Below are positions 46,198 to 59,787 of a DNA stretch of 64,000 nucleotides, in pieces. Source of the DNA: Phoenix dactylifera. Lineage: Eukaryota; Streptophyta; Magnoliopsida; Arecales; Arecaceae. The first letter of the stretch is position 1, and each line of letters opens with the position of its first letter. The stretch spans positions 14,576,194-14,640,193 of the forward strand of contig NC_052405.1 in the NCBI RefSeq assembly GCF_009389715.1, given 5' to 3'. Both the position numbers and the translations under genes were made by a program. A model generated the notes under the pieces. That model did not search any database and was not told the origin of the DNA. It saw only the letters and a list, made by a program, of their open reading frames with translations.

Positions 46198-48912
46198 ATG
46201 GCCACTCTACCATTCATTCTCCTCTTCCTTTCCTCACTCCTCACAATCCCCAGTTCCTCCTCCCCCACGCCCACACCATCAGCAGCAGTTCAAGATCCAG
46301 AGTTAGTAGTCCAAGAAGTGCAGAGGTAACCAGGATCAGATCATGCTGTTACTATAACACAATGTAGCTCTCAGTTGTACAAGTTTGCTCAATTGGCTAT
46401 GAGTTCATGTCCATTTGCAGGAGCTTAAACAGTTCTCGGCGGCGGCTGGGCTACCTGTCGTGCGGCACCGGCAACCCGATCGACGACTGCTGGCGGTGCG
46501 ACCGGAATTGGGAGAGCAACCGGCAGCGCCTCGCGGACTGCGCCATCGGGTTCGGCAAGAACGCTATCGGCGGACGCGACGGCAAAATTTACGTCGTGAC
46601 CGACAGCGGCGACGACGACCCCGTCAACCCGAAGCCCGGAACTTTGCGCTACGCCGTCATCCAGGACGAGCCCCTCTGGATCATCTTCCAGCAAGACATG
46701 GTTATCAAGCTCAAGGAGGAGCTAATCATGAACTCCTACAAGACCCTCGACGGCCGCGGCGCCAGCGTGCACATCGCCGGCGGCCCCTGCATCACGATCC
46801 AGTACGTGAACCACATCATCATCCACGGCCTCCACATCCACGACTGCAAGCCCGGGGGGAATGCCTACGTGCGGGACTCGCCGGAGCACTACGGGTGGCG
46901 CACGGTGTCGGACGGCGACGGTGTGTCGATCTTCGGAGGGAGCCATGTATGGGTCGACCACTGCACGCTGTCGAGCTGCCACGACGGGCTCGTCGACGCA
47001 ATTCATGGCTCCACGGCGATCACGATATCGAACAACTACATGAGTCACCATGACAAGGTGATGCTCTTGGGGCATAGTGATGGCTTCACGAATGACAAGA
47101 ACATGCAGGCCACCATTGCCTTCAACCACTTCGGGGAAGGGCTCATTCAGAGGATGCCGAGGTGAGATTAATTCCTTTCATTGGTAATAGTTATTCCTTT
47201 TGGAATAGTTATTCCTTTTGGAATAGTTATTCCATGAGTTATTCCTGGTATTATGGGCAGGTGTCGGCTTGGGTATTTCCATGTGGTGAATAACGACTAC
47301 ACGCACTGGGAAATGTACGCCATTGGAGGGAGCGCGGCCCCCACCATAAACAGCCAAGGGAATAGGTTCTTAGCACCAGACACCCGGTTCTCCAAAGAGG
47401 TGACGCCATTGTTCCACCATTTGGCTTTACTCGCATAAGTTCTCCCACTTTCTTTTTTCTGGCTCTTTTTCACACCTCGACCTTCTAAATTAACTTCATA
47501 TCATTTAGTTAGTAAATTCTTTTTTGTCCTGGTGTCAATTAAAAAATTTTATTTTCTTATTGTCCATGCATCCATCCTCTACAAGTTGTGCAATAAATAG
47601 TAAAAGCTACTGCATTTAATCTCTCTAGATACAATGCTTAATAGATCAATTATATATAGCAGCCAGAGACTAGTACAATGGGTGGGATTACATGGTGGGT
47701 TCGAGTTGTATCTTTCGCATGGAAGAATGGTTGATCTTTCTTTATGACATTAACTGTCAAATCGCATTCTGCATAAATCTCAAAATAGTCATTTTTCCAT
47801 ACAGATCTCAAAGCCACTGTTGCATGATCCAACGGTAGATTTATGTGAAGGAAGAAGAATCCTCCTTTCGTGCAAAAATGCAACCCCTGTCCTTCTTTAA
47901 CATATTTATATATATTAAAGATATCTTAGAAACAACAAAGGCTATAGGTAACATCTATCTTTATTAAATTTAGTTAGCATGCTTGGTGGGTAAAACAATG
48001 TGTTTCCACCGACAGTGCAGTACTTGTCATGATCATGTGCGCTTCAATGTCCTTATAGTGACACTTTTAGTTAGGTAAAGCACTTATGTTTCTTGTGCTA
48101 CGAGTTGCATGTGCTTGCCTTAAGAGCCGCTAAAATGTAACTCCACTAAAAGCTAACATAAATTGCTCCTATACATTTGCACTGCATTCTTTTTTGTTAT
48201 CGATACGAATTATAGTTTTGTGGGAGATGAATTGCGACTCAAATAAGAGTAGAATAGTTTTCTCAAGAAGTATTAGGAACTGATCTGAATTGCAGTTAAC
48301 ATTGCTGCTCAACTAGAGTGTATAAACAGTGATAGAAGACCACATATACATGAACTTAATGGTCATTGATTAGGACTTCTCAAGAACAACATGGAGACCA
48401 GTATGAATCAAATTTTCGATTCCCAATGTGTGAGAACCCGTGCAAGCATGCACTTAGTCCTACACTGGTTATTCACTGGATAGATCTCGAGTAGTTATAT
48501 AGGATTAAGGAACCTAAATATTACTTAACTTTCAGCTAGCCATTTTAGATGAGATCCTAGATTGTTACACAATGAATTGCGGTGCAATAGGCACCATCTC
48601 TAAATCAAGTGCTAGGTGAAGAAGACAAGTAGAAGTATCACCAACTTTCAGTTATGTAACTATGCTAATGGATTGATCTCATTTATGTAGGTGACCAAGC
48701 GCGAGGATGCTTCAGAGGGCGAGTGGAAGAACTGGAACTGGAGATCGGAAGGGGACCTGATGTTAAATGGGGCCTTCTTCACACCCTCCGGCGCCGGGGC
48801 CTCATCGAGCTATGCCAAGGCCTCGAGCTTGGGGGCGAGGCCATCCTCTCTGGTGAGCTCGATCACCATGTCGGCTGGTGCACTCCTCTGCAAGAAGGGC
48901 TCGCATTGTTGA
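46198..48912 (+). CDS. Pectate lyase (polysaccharide lyase family 1), 409 aa, four exons
   Basis: Exons are 46198-46325, 46421-47161, 47261-47399 and 48691-48912 (TGA). All introns are GT-AG and in phase; the coding total is 1230 nt. The enzyme cleaves de-esterified pectin in the cell wall by beta-elimination and needs calcium. An N-terminal signal peptide ([20 protein letters not shown]) directs secretion. Family landmarks: [19 protein letters not shown] after the exon 1-2 junction, [44 protein letters not shown] (207-224) and DGLVDAI (231-237). The catalytic arginine region is RMPR (287-290), and the C-terminus has [20 protein letters not shown]. Length is normal for plant PL1 and no defect was seen. 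Exon 2 is very GC-rich. Intron 3 (1291 bp) contains a solo TRIM LTR. Which paralogue it is cannot be told. Confidence 0.96.
47185..47233. repeat. Palindromic 18-bp repeats in pectate lyase intron 2
   Basis: GGAATAGTTATTCC, itself a near-perfect palindrome, is repeated about three times with TTTT spacers. It fills half of this 99-bp intron without touching its splice sites. Confidence 0.9.
48429..48569 (+). mobile_element. Solo LTR of the TRIM family in pectate lyase intron 3
   Basis: The repeat runs from TGTGAGAACC to GATTGTTACA and is flanked by a perfect 5-bp duplication CAATG (48424-48428 and 48570-48574). It matches the terminal repeats of the TRIMs at 15431 and 61241 (CACTGG, GGCTAGC-like, GATGAG-TCCTAG). 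It ends 121 bp before the acceptor of exon 4. Confidence 0.85.
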
Positions 48913-49239
48913 ATGCCACCGGCCGGGTCAAGGAATGCTTCATTGAGTGTTGATTCATTGGACTTCCAGAAATAAGACTTGACAATTAGATACTGTTGGA
49001 GAGTGGGATCTCAATGCTATATATGTCTTCTATATATTTCAAATTGGTACCTGGATTTCAGTTTTCGGTTTCATTTTTAAATTTCATTGCCCGTTCTTAT
49101 ACCTTGTAATACCAACCTCGGCCTGTTGTTCCAATGACCGCCTTGGTTCCACACTGGAAACCTAGTGGCATTTAGGGGCAGCACGTACTGATGTGTTGAT
49201 ACTACTAAATTGTGTGTGAAGTGAAAATGCTTATTGAAC

Positions 49240-49939
<700 letters not shown>

Positions 49940-50014
<75 letters not shown>

Positions 50015-50026
50015 TGTATATGGGTA
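49940..50026. repeat. (AT)n(GTAT)n microsatellite right of the MITE
   Basis: An AT run followed by GTAT units borders the right end of the palindromic MITE. Confidence 0.95.
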
Positions 50027-53000
50027 GAAAGAATGGGTTGGTATTGATGGGATGTCGGGAAGATGAGCGCAAAAGCATGTGAGGAGCTCCCTTTCAAGAT
50101 TCTGACTTTTTTGGCTCTAAGGACTTTAAGCTCATGTTTGGCGAGGTTGGAACCGGAGAAGTCGCCTTGGCCAAGGGCATTAATTGCTGTAATCAATCAC
50201 TGGAATAAGTACTAAGTACCATACACACGAAGGTTGTGCAAGAAGGATAACTGAGCAATATGGCACTGGAATTGCCACCAATTTGCCACCATTTTAGTCT
50301 AGACTACTTGACTTATGCTTAAAACTGTTGACCGAGTAATTGATCTCTAAAACCTAAACTGATAGATAATGGATTGGTAACATATATCATGCTTAATACC
50401 TTCCTTCCAAAACTATATATCTACTTGCATAGAAGGATAACTATGTGTAGCCTTTTCCCGGACTTCGTACGAGGAGAGATAATTGAGTCGCTAATGACTT
50501 CAAAAACAGCAATACATATCAGACTTTATAAAACCAACCTCAGCGACGACTGTTTAAGCTTTGCTCACCAGACATAAGGAGTTTGGCTTGAATTGCTACT
50601 CATTTCTGCGAGTCGGATGTCATTAGAGTTTTGAGTAGATCACATGTCGAACTAAAAATTGAGGTCTGGCCTTGATCTGTTCAGTAATGAACTTGAATAT
50701 ATAAGCCCTTAAATTAAGTTTTAGTGCTCTATTTGCAGAGAGCATAAAACCTAGGTGCAACCAAGTTGCTACATGGGCCTTACGATCTCAACTGAAAGAG
50801 TTTAGAAATGTGGTTAAGTTTGATCTTGACTTGAACCAAGATTTGACTCAAATAATCTGCATAACAAGTCCTTTTCATGTCAGGTTTGAAATGAGCAAAG
50901 TTAGATCCTGATCACTGGGTTGGATCAAATTCTGTGAGATTCATCACAAACGTAGCTGAAGCACAGTTCTCAACATGCCTGTATCTGTTACATTGGTCTA
51001 GAATTAGAGGATGGGCTTGGCTGTGAATTAAATTGAGCAATACATTGGACTAAATTCTACCTGGCCTGCTTGAACCAATATTTTGGGTTGTATTTTTTTG
51101 TTTTTTGTTTTTTTTTGTTAAACCAGATGGCTCGATCATACATGCATGAATACATCCTACAGAATGAGAAAACAGTACATCTCTAAACTGAATAGGAATA
51201 CTAGAGTGAGACGTCCAAAGAATTCCACCAAGGTTGTATTTGTTCAAGAACAAGAAAAAGCAGTATAGGAATGAGTCGTTTCTCCAGTTTTTGTTCATAC
51301 AAAATTTCTTATTTCTTGCGAAAATAGCTCTCTTTGCCCATGTAAAAGTGGGCAGGAATTAGAGATCGAGGACCTTATCTTAGGAATACTGCTATTCAAG
51401 TTCCCTTGGAATTGTTATTCCAGGAATAAGAAGTGTTGGCCGACATAGCTGCTCTTATTTCTATTTGCATCTCACCAACTGGTCTCTTTCATTTACTGAA
51501 CGAAAGCGATTAGGTTTCGTCCAATCTCTCCATCAAATAAAATGTCCTGAATTTTAAATGTAACCACGTACAATGTGCAAGGAATACAATCAAAATTTTC
51601 AGTCATGAGTAAACCTCTACTTGCTCTAGTTGGAGTGTCATAATTGCCACTGCTTGCACCCTAGAAGTTGTCCTCTTGCAGACATTGTTTTGGACAAGGT
51701 AGTCTAGAAACTTAATTTGGGACCCATTCAAACAACTGACACTGTTGCTCACCGACATGTTTGCAGCATTACATCTCTCACAATTTATAGCCACAGACCA
51801 GTAGATGGTTGTTAGTAGTTAGAATCAGATCAGATAGAAATGCTGCATTCCAACCCATGAAAAGTTGCTCAAGACTTTCTTATTATAGGCCACTGTACAC
51901 AAATCAGAAGATTTAGCAACTCAAGATAAGATATGCTATGTCCATGCATGGATGTTCCCCTACCCAAATGGGAATAAAAGAAGGTATCATGTTCATGTGC
52001 ATGCTTCATGGACCATCTATCTTGCAAATGCATGGAAAAATTTGGCTGAACTCAGTCATATGTGCATGCTAACTACAAGTTGAGATGGAATCTAATGCTA
52101 AAGATCAAGGCTAAAACTGACACATATGTACCTGTTTGCATAGTTAAGTTTCATCTATGGAGGTTCATTATAGAAGCAAGGATCTAAGACGATCTTTTCG
52201 GATGAGGGAATAGCATTTCTCCATCCTTTGTCCAAATAGGAGTAAATGAAGATAGCTTTAAGAAGTCTGCAGGAGTAAATTCTACAAATAAAGAAAGATA
52301 GACCTATGATGGATCATAAATATGGTCCTGCAAATTAAATCGAGGAAGCTGTAGAAGATCGGACAAGATGGGCCAATCATATGCCCAAATTGGAACTATT
52401 GGAAGTTGTTCATGCAGTATATGTACGAAGGTACCGTATTATGGGATGAGCAGATGATCAACAATTTTTGGCTGAAATTCAACAGGCAAAGCCTTCAGAT
52501 TCTCAGGCTCACTCACTTGTTTGTTGTCTTTTCTCAACATATCGGCAGGACCGCAGGTTAGTCATTGCATCACATTCAAAACGGAGGGTCTCCCCCATGA
52601 GCAGGCCTATAGCCTGAAATGCCTTGTGGCTTGGGGAGATTGGCCAATCTAAACTACATTTTGGGACCTCAGACCAGTATTAGACCTTCAGAGAATCAAG
52701 AGTGAAAGCACTAATCACAACAAATATGATGCCCATTAGCACCAGTAATGCACAGTAAAGTACACATATTGGTTGCAGTGGCTGTAACTTGATTTAGTAG
52801 ACCGGAATAATCACTCATATTCAATCACTACACTGAAGGTTATGGTGATACTGGTTATAGGTGGGTTACACTTTAAACTATTCATCTTTTTCAGCCATCC
52901 GAGCATAAATGATCAAGTATAAAAATGATGTGCGGCTTTATTCAGGAACTGTACTAAGCTTGAAGCATTCAATGGCCGTAAAAGAAGACGAAGATTATAT

Positions 53001-53440
53001 GGGGTGCATGTTTAAATCCACTTTATTCCCTTTTTTTTTGGCATATGATAACTTCATCTCGCTTTCAGTGCTTCATGGAGGAAGGCTGCCGTACCTTTTA
53101 ATAGGATATGACTAATTGAATGCAAGGAGAGTAAACCAGGGTCCAGGCTTGACGATTCTACATTAAAGATATGACTAGTTTAGGGCTGCTTGTGTTGCCA
53201 TAGGAGCAGATGCGTTTGAATAGATTTTAGCCATAAATTTTAAAACATCAAAGAACCGAAATAACCATTGCGAATGTATGGCATCAGTATAATCTTCTAA
53301 CATCGTGTTGTCAGTTTGTAGCTCATCATTGAAAAATCTTTACGCATTCTGATGTTCCGCAAATGTGATTGCGGAGTCGGTCATGTGCTTCGTAAATTGA
53401 CATGCATGCCTACTAATTATTAAATTTTGTTATTTGTTTT
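50027..53440. other. Intergenic DNA, no supported gene
   Basis: A short minus-strand stretch at 50196-50040 has gene-like composition (INALGQGDFSGSNLAKHELK) but has no splice partners and is not recognised. The rest shows only scattered short frames and a T-rich tract at 51090-51117. Confidence 0.45.
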
Positions 53441-53449
53441 AATACTGTT

Positions 53450-53815
53450 GAAATGAATGCATGACCGAAATGAGAGTATTAAGATAAATGTATGATAATA
53501 CTTAAAAAAGATAGCATAAGAAATAAATTTATTTATAAAAAAAAAGAAGTAGCACAAATAGAGGATAATTTGAGAGGAAGATGACTTAAATGATTTGGAT
53601 ATGTATAATGTATGCTGAGAGATGTATCAATACAAAAGAGTGATTTGACGTATGTAGACGAAGTGAAGGAAAAAGCTAGGTCGAAAAATATATGGCATGA
53701 GGTAGTAAAAAAGGTCTTGATATGTCAATATTTTTTCAGAAAATATGACTCCAAACCTAGCGGAAACGCTAACTAGATTGGGATTAACGCTTACTTGAGT
53801 TGAGTTGTATTTATT
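53450..53815 (+). mobile_element. Decayed LINE 3' tail, same family as 11573-12118
   Basis: It has the same order of pieces as the copy at 11573: a MRVLR-MYDNT segment, IEDNLR-like block, a FGYV block, and an ending GGGATTAACGCTTACTTGAGTTGAGTTG. Many stops and indels show it is older. Confidence 0.65.
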
Positions 53816-54908
53816 CCGATAACATCACTATTCATTGATAGTATGATTTTCAGATTACATGATCAAACCTTATAGATTGGTGGATTGGATTTACAGTTAA
53901 TGAAAGAAATGGTATTTAGAGAAAAGGAAAGAGAAAAATATGATACCGAAGGTAGAAAGAGAACGATTAATTTGAAATTACTGTGAATTGTGTCATGGCA
54001 TGATAATAAATAAAATTGGCCCAAAAGAAAAAAAAGAAATTTCGTAGATTTTTAATAATTTTAAATATGGGAAGCCCAAAGAAATGGCATGTCCGATCTT
54101 TTGATAGTTGTGAATAAGGGCCTTATGGTCACCCCAAGAGAAAAGGTGACAAACCGTACAATACAGGAGGAGTATGAGTTGCCGCTGGTTTTTTCTGGCT
54201 TAACAACTAGAAATCCATAAGAACAAAAGCAGATAAGGTAGATCCATCCTATCCTAGATAACTTGAAGGAACTATTAAGAAGGCTCAAGAAGTTAGTTTT
54301 TTCATCTAATATAGGTACAATGGCCTAGGCACGTACTTTTTTATGTGGAAGAGCTTAGGTGCACCCACCATGTATCTCTTAGAGAGATTCATAGTGGATG
54401 GGGTCTAGAAACTATAAATTTTAGCTCCAGTATACTCTAGGATGGTTTATATTAGGGCTTTGATGATGTAGTAGACATTTTAGAGGATGAACTACAGGGA
54501 TCCTAGACCATATCTATCCATCTAGGTGCCCTTATAAAAAAAGTAGAGAAATCCAATATCCACAAGGTATATAAAAATAACCTAAATAAGTAAAAAAAAC
54601 AAGATAACAGGACAATATGTTATCAAGGACCAATTTTTTTTTTGATTTCAATTAAAATACAGAATAGTGCCATCATCGTTATATGAATCAAAGCAAAAAC
54701 AAAATAAGGAAAAGAAGTTTCTCCAGAGTGAATCGGCATGAATCGGCTTGCTTCCTCCTCTTTGAAAGAAACCGCTTAGGGATCTCTCCTAATTTGTACA
54801 TTTCTTTTCTTTAGCCTTCCTGAATGGAGTTTGCTCCTTGGTTTTGGGAGATCTAGATTTAAAAGAATTGAGAGCGAAGAAGAAGAAAAAAGAAAGGGGA
54901 AGCTAAAG

Positions 54909-55418
54909 TTAAGGAGAATCTAAGCTCAAGCTAAGAGAGCAAAGACCAGAAGAGAGTTCAAGAGAACTCAAAGGTTGTTTAAAGTTCTGGAGTACAGACA
55001 CATACAACTCAAGTTGTACATGTGTGCTAGCTTGGATTACGCAGTAAGTCAAGTTGCTTGTTGGACTGCAACTCAAGACTATCTTATAGTAGGTCAACTC
55101 ATGGTCAAAATAACTGCAGCATGAGTTGTAGCGACTCGAGTCTTCGAGCTGTCTAATTCCTCCATGTCTCTCTGTCTTCTTCATGAGTCCCTTCGTTATT
55201 TCTTCATACACCCCATCCCTCCATCGAGCATAGTCCCACTTTAGACTCTCTTGCCTTGTAAAACCCATCTCACCAATGCTGAAGACATAAGCTCCTCCTA
55301 AAGTCATCCCTGAGCTCCTCCACTCCTCAATGACCACTTCTGCCATGTGCTCAAGATAAGAAAGCCCCATATCCTTCTCAACCTCCTCCAAATAAACCCT
55401 AATTGTGCCCAAAGCCAC
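54909..55418 (-). pseudogene. Unidentified ORF of 169 aa, possible gene fragment
   Basis: The minus-strand frame starts MALGTIRVYLEEVEKDMGLS and contains ESLKWDYARWRDGVYEEITK and ERHGGIRQLE, which look like real protein by composition; after that it becomes Ser/Leu-rich and less convincing. An upstream in-frame stretch with stops continues to about 55560. Plus-strand DNA at 55612-55875 also stays open over 87 codons with a Lys/Glu-rich sequence. I could not place either in a family. Transposon coding DNA or a captured gene piece are both possible. Confidence 0.3.
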
Positions 55419-55879
55419 CTTCTTTATGTCCTCCCCATGAGACTAATCCTTGGGATGGGGTTCATGATAGCCACCTCCACCTCCATCCTCACTTCTCTCA
55501 TCACTAGCGTGACTAGTTTGGCAATCAGACCATGACCATGCAATACCAGATCCCGTTGATGGCATTGAATAAGTCCTTGTCATAGTCATTGTTAGAGCAC
55601 TCACAAAGAAAGTGGGTAGTGCACCTGACGATAATCATGGCATTGGTGATAGCAAGGGAGTCAGAGGGAGTGCTGGCACCGGTGAAATGATCAAGCTCCT
55701 CAATAAGCTTGAGAAGTGTGTAGCCGAAGGAGAAATGGTAAAGATTGGAATAGAAGCGATGGAGGAGGAGGGTGTCTTTGAGGCAAGGGGTAAGAGAATG
55801 GAGAGGGCAAAGAGGATCTCTTTTGCCACTCAGTCCTTAAAGGACTGGCAGAAGACAAACTTGAGAATCCACTAGGCTA

Positions 55880-57380
55880 TCCTTGCCATCTTCTTCCTCT
55901 CATCCTTTCCATCTTTCCTCTTGCTTTCTCACTCTTCTTCCCCTCCCTCTCCACCAATTCCTCCCCTCCCTCTCCACCACTCCTCATCTTCAGATCCATA
56001 CAGGGGAGGTTAAGCCCTTGCAGCTTAATTGCTTGCAACTCAACTTGCATTGCAACATCAGTTACCGTGACAGCAGGGTTTCAAATAACCCCTAAGATGG
56101 CTATAAAATGGGAGATAATCTAATTCTCTCCTCTAGGAGGCTATGAATGGCTAGAGGAGAGAGAGGAATCAATGATGGAGTTTTAATTTTCTTGAACTGG
56201 AGAAGGGTGGAGATGATGCTAAGTAGCATCTTAGGATTGTTTGAGAAGAGAGCCATAGATCAAAGCATGTTCAATGGATAGGAATCTCTCTCCTAGATCT
56301 AATAGCTAGAAGTAGTACCCTCTACTCAGCTTTGAGAGGAAAAGTTAGTCAAAGTTCAAAAAGATCATATCTACTTTATATTATAACCCCTTTTCCCTTT
56401 TAGATGGATCTTTAGGTTATTTGGGGATCTTTTATGTTAGTAGAGGTAGAAATGTCCAAAAAATATGAAGTTAATTGAAATACTTAGAGTATGAGAGGAC
56501 ACCATAATTCGGTTTTGAGCTCAGCCTAATCTTGTTTGGCTAGGTTTCAAAAATCATCAAAATTAGGCTCAAAAGTACATTAGGTTGGGTCCAATCGAAT
56601 TGCATATCTGAAAATTGATCAAACCAGGCCTGGAAAAGTCTAATTGGAACCACAAATCTTTAATTAGGCAAAAAGAGGAGGGGAATGATGGGTAGTTTGG
56701 ATATAATTGGATAGGGTTAGAAAATCAGGCTAGATCGAAAAAAACTCAAGCTTGCTCGTTCAAGTTATATGATGAAATTAGTAGAAATCTTATTTAATGG
56801 GTTTGTAATTAATCGATTGAATGTAGAATTAGATAGAAGAGAGAGTGAATTGGGTTTGAAATGGCTCGGGATAGGTTAAATTGGTTGAAACGGATGTATT
56901 AGGGTTTAAAATCGAGAAAAATGGTTCAATTGATATAATTGAGTACGATTGCATATTTGAAGGTGGGAGTGAACAATCCTGTGTTAACTAAAGTAAGGAA
57001 AGGAGGTTAGTGAGAGAAAAATTTAAGAAAATCAAGGAGTCTTTAATTTAGGAGCATGATCCTTATAGATTTTAGACTTGAAGCTTAAGAGTGGATGCTT
57101 GCGGGTATCTATATATAGGCTTTGAGAAAGGAGACAACAATTTCAACAAAGTGTTTTTTTTGGATTTCAAACACATTTATCTATTGTGTTGGTGACTTGG
57201 ATTTTGGCAATAAATAAGGGTCTAAAGAAATAAGCTAAACATTTGAAGCAAACTTATTGGAATACATATGCTAGAAAATAATGAAGGAGAAAGTGAGAAA
57301 TGGGTATTCCAAAGTTAAATAACTTATTTATAAATGTAATACAAAAATAATTTAGATGATATATCCAAAGAAGAGAGGAT
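55880..57380. other. Intergenic DNA with degenerate repeats
   Basis: The CT-rich part at 55885-55995 is low-complexity. From 56500 to 56770 the sequence is dense in GGGTT/AGCCTAA-type words, resembling transposon subterminal DNA, without clear ends. No gene was found. Confidence 0.4.
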
Positions 57381-57387
57381 TCTATAT

Positions 57388-58316
57388 TAGGGTGGGAAAC
57401 GGGCTAGGCTAGGCCGGACCGGGACTTCTCCTATCTAAGCCCAACTTGATTTTTTTTTTTCCGGGCATCAAGATAGGCTTAGGCCAAAAAAATTTAGAAA
57501 ATGTAGGCTTGAGCCTAACCAGTGCCTTGTTTCGGGCCCAACCTGAAACCCAATTAGCAAGTGGGAGAAAGCACTGACCTATTTTTTTTCTTTTTTTGAA
57601 GGAAGAGGGAGGCAAAGATTGTCACCCTGAGTACCGACCTATTTTATAATCTTGGACAACCCCTTAAGGATTCTCTCCCTCACTAGTAGAGGAGTTGGAT
57701 CCACATTACCCACCGTCTGAACAGTATCATGCTCCCCAAATTTGGAGGAGACCGTGTGGGATAGTGAGGGGCCAGAACACTGCTATGCCGCCTAGTCAGT
57801 GGTATAGGCAATCAAATCGTGCATTTCTATAGTTTCTTGCACCATTTCTAGAGTTTTCATAGAGGTGATTCTAGAGCCTGCTGCAGCAGAGAAGAGTGGG
57901 GAGGAAACTTAGATTTAGGGGAGGTTTGGAGTGAAGTATTTACATGCCGACTTGAGAGGAAGAAAGGTGTTTATGGGGCAGAGAAGCGGCGGAAGTGGAG
58001 AGAAGAGAAGGGCGAGCATTTTGATTCGGGCTAGACGTGACCTCGAGAGAGGGCGAGGAATCAAGGGGCTCAGCCTCGTAAACCTTGTAAACCCACGTTG
58101 GGCCAGATACAAAGCCCGTTTGTTGCTTGATTTTCGGGCCTGATTCGGGCTCAAACTCAGGCGGGCCAAATAACTACCCGAGCCCCACCCAAAATATATA
58201 TTAGCTCTACTTTGAAGCTTAGACTGGAACTGAAAATGCTCAGGCCTAGCCTTAGCCCCATTGCAGTCGGCTCAGCCCGATGGACTTCGAGCCGACTCGA
58301 GCCTACTTCTAACCCT
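57388..58316. mobile_element. Possible hAT-like element, ends diverged
   Basis: The left TAGGGTGGGAAACGGGCT and the reversed right AGGGTTAGAAGTAGGCT are similar, and both ends are rich in GGCTTAGGCC/GGCCCAA words. The middle (57610-58140) differs in composition. It has the layout of the two other hAT elements, but no 8-bp duplication could be found at these limits. Confidence 0.35.
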
Positions 58317-59075
58317 TGCTGATAATTATATCTATAAAAGGATTTGAGAAAATCAAGTAGAACATTAAGCTGTTATAGATGGAAGTTGTCAAAAGGAACA
58401 CTTAATCAATGACTTGGAAATCATAAAGCTAAACCCAAACTTTTTAGGACAATGCTTGATGACTGTTTTTAGTTATTACCCTGTTACAAAGAAAAAAATG
58501 TATCAACGATAACCAGGTAGATGCCATGATGACTGATGAAAAAAGAGAAATAAGCTATTCATCTTCCAAAACATATAAAACTGTAAAGCTTGAACAAGAA
58601 CAATCCATGAAAATATAAATTAGGCTCGGTTCTCCTTTTGTCGGGAATTAGGGCAGAGATACCCCCACCAGGATTCAAACACTAGAACCCTCCAAAGTTA
58701 GGTACATTTCACTCATAGTCTTGGGTCAAAGTTTGTTGACATTAATTATTTCCTATTTAATGGTTGCTCCCAAAATGTTTGATCCTCTTGATTGCTTTGT
58801 ACGTTAATGCATTGATCTTGATTGACACAGGAAATATTATAATCAAAATTATCTTGAATTTCCAAAACTGAACACTAATTCAATTATTATGCTTGGTTGA
58901 AGCTTGAGCGAAGATGGAAAAGCTTGCTCTTTAAAATGAACTTTTCTTGATGTTAAAACCTTCCATGCTCACAAAATGATAAAAGAAATCAATCAAATAA
59001 TTTATTTGAAAATATATGTCAAACATATAGAATGTGACCGGTGATGATGTGCAACCTGAAATATTAAAACTAACA

Positions 59076-59341
59076 AGTTCAGATCTTTTATGATACATGT
59101 TTTGCACCGTAGAGGCTTGTGCATATTTGGATGGCGACACATCGTCCATCTTTGAAATGGATGGCTGTCATTCATTGTGTTGGTGTGCCGAATATGACTG
59201 GCATGCCAAACATGTGGGTTGAGAGATGGGCAATAGCCATCCATTTTTGAGATAAGCGATGTGTCCCCCATTCAAACATGCACTGATTTCTACCATTGGC
59301 TTTTGCAGTACAGGTGCAAAATGTGTACCGCAAAGGATCCC
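59076..59341. mobile_element. Fold-back MITE with arms of about 120 bp
   Basis: The left arm (AGATCTTTTATGATACATG, TTTTGCACC, TGCATATTTGGATGG, GACACATCG, ATGGATGGCT) pairs with the right arm read in reverse (GGATCCTTTGCGGTACAC, TTTTGCACC, TGCATGTTTGAATGG, GACACATCG, ATGGATGGCT). The element is noncoding. Target duplication was not determined. Confidence 0.7.
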
Positions 59342-59621
59342 GGCTCAAAACCAACATAATTTCATATCTGAAAGGTTAATTGATTATTGAGAAAAATACT
59401 ACATTATTACAGATTCTCTACTTTTCCCTGTATCCAAATGAAATCAGACAACACAACAACGGTTTCAGTACACAAAGAATCTTAATCTATTTTTCACTGA
59501 TCAATGGTTTTAGTACACAACAATGGTTTTAATGCGTCACTGATCAATTTACACATCAATATTTACATACGAATAGGAATCTAGTGTTGAATATAATGCA
59601 ACTGTACAGCATCCAAATGTT

Positions 59622-59715
59622 TCAGACAGCTTCGGATAAAGGATTGAACAACATGACACTATTACTTTGATGATGACTCCATGGAAACCCAGCCATAATG
59701 AATGCAATCATCACC
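59622..59715 (-). pseudogene. Duplicated C-terminal end of the neighbouring membrane protein
   Basis: The minus strand reads MIAFIMAGFPWSHHQSNSVM and ends LSEAV-stop at 59622. This parallels the intact gene's tail (MISFIMAWHPCSHHQGNRGM, LSESV-stop at 59788). Homology continues past both stops (CATCCAAATGTTTCA). The upstream part of the duplicate is missing, so it is a partial tandem copy or an unused alternative last exon. Confidence 0.65.
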
Positions 59716-59787
59716 AAAAACAATATTAAGAACTAATATTACATAGTAACAGGAGTCCAGGATTGAAAATAACAGCATCCAAATGTT

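Noticed and set aside
46415..47129. Long frames in other phases and antisense across pectate lyase exon 2
   Set aside because: Shadows of the true exon caused by its high GC content at third positions.
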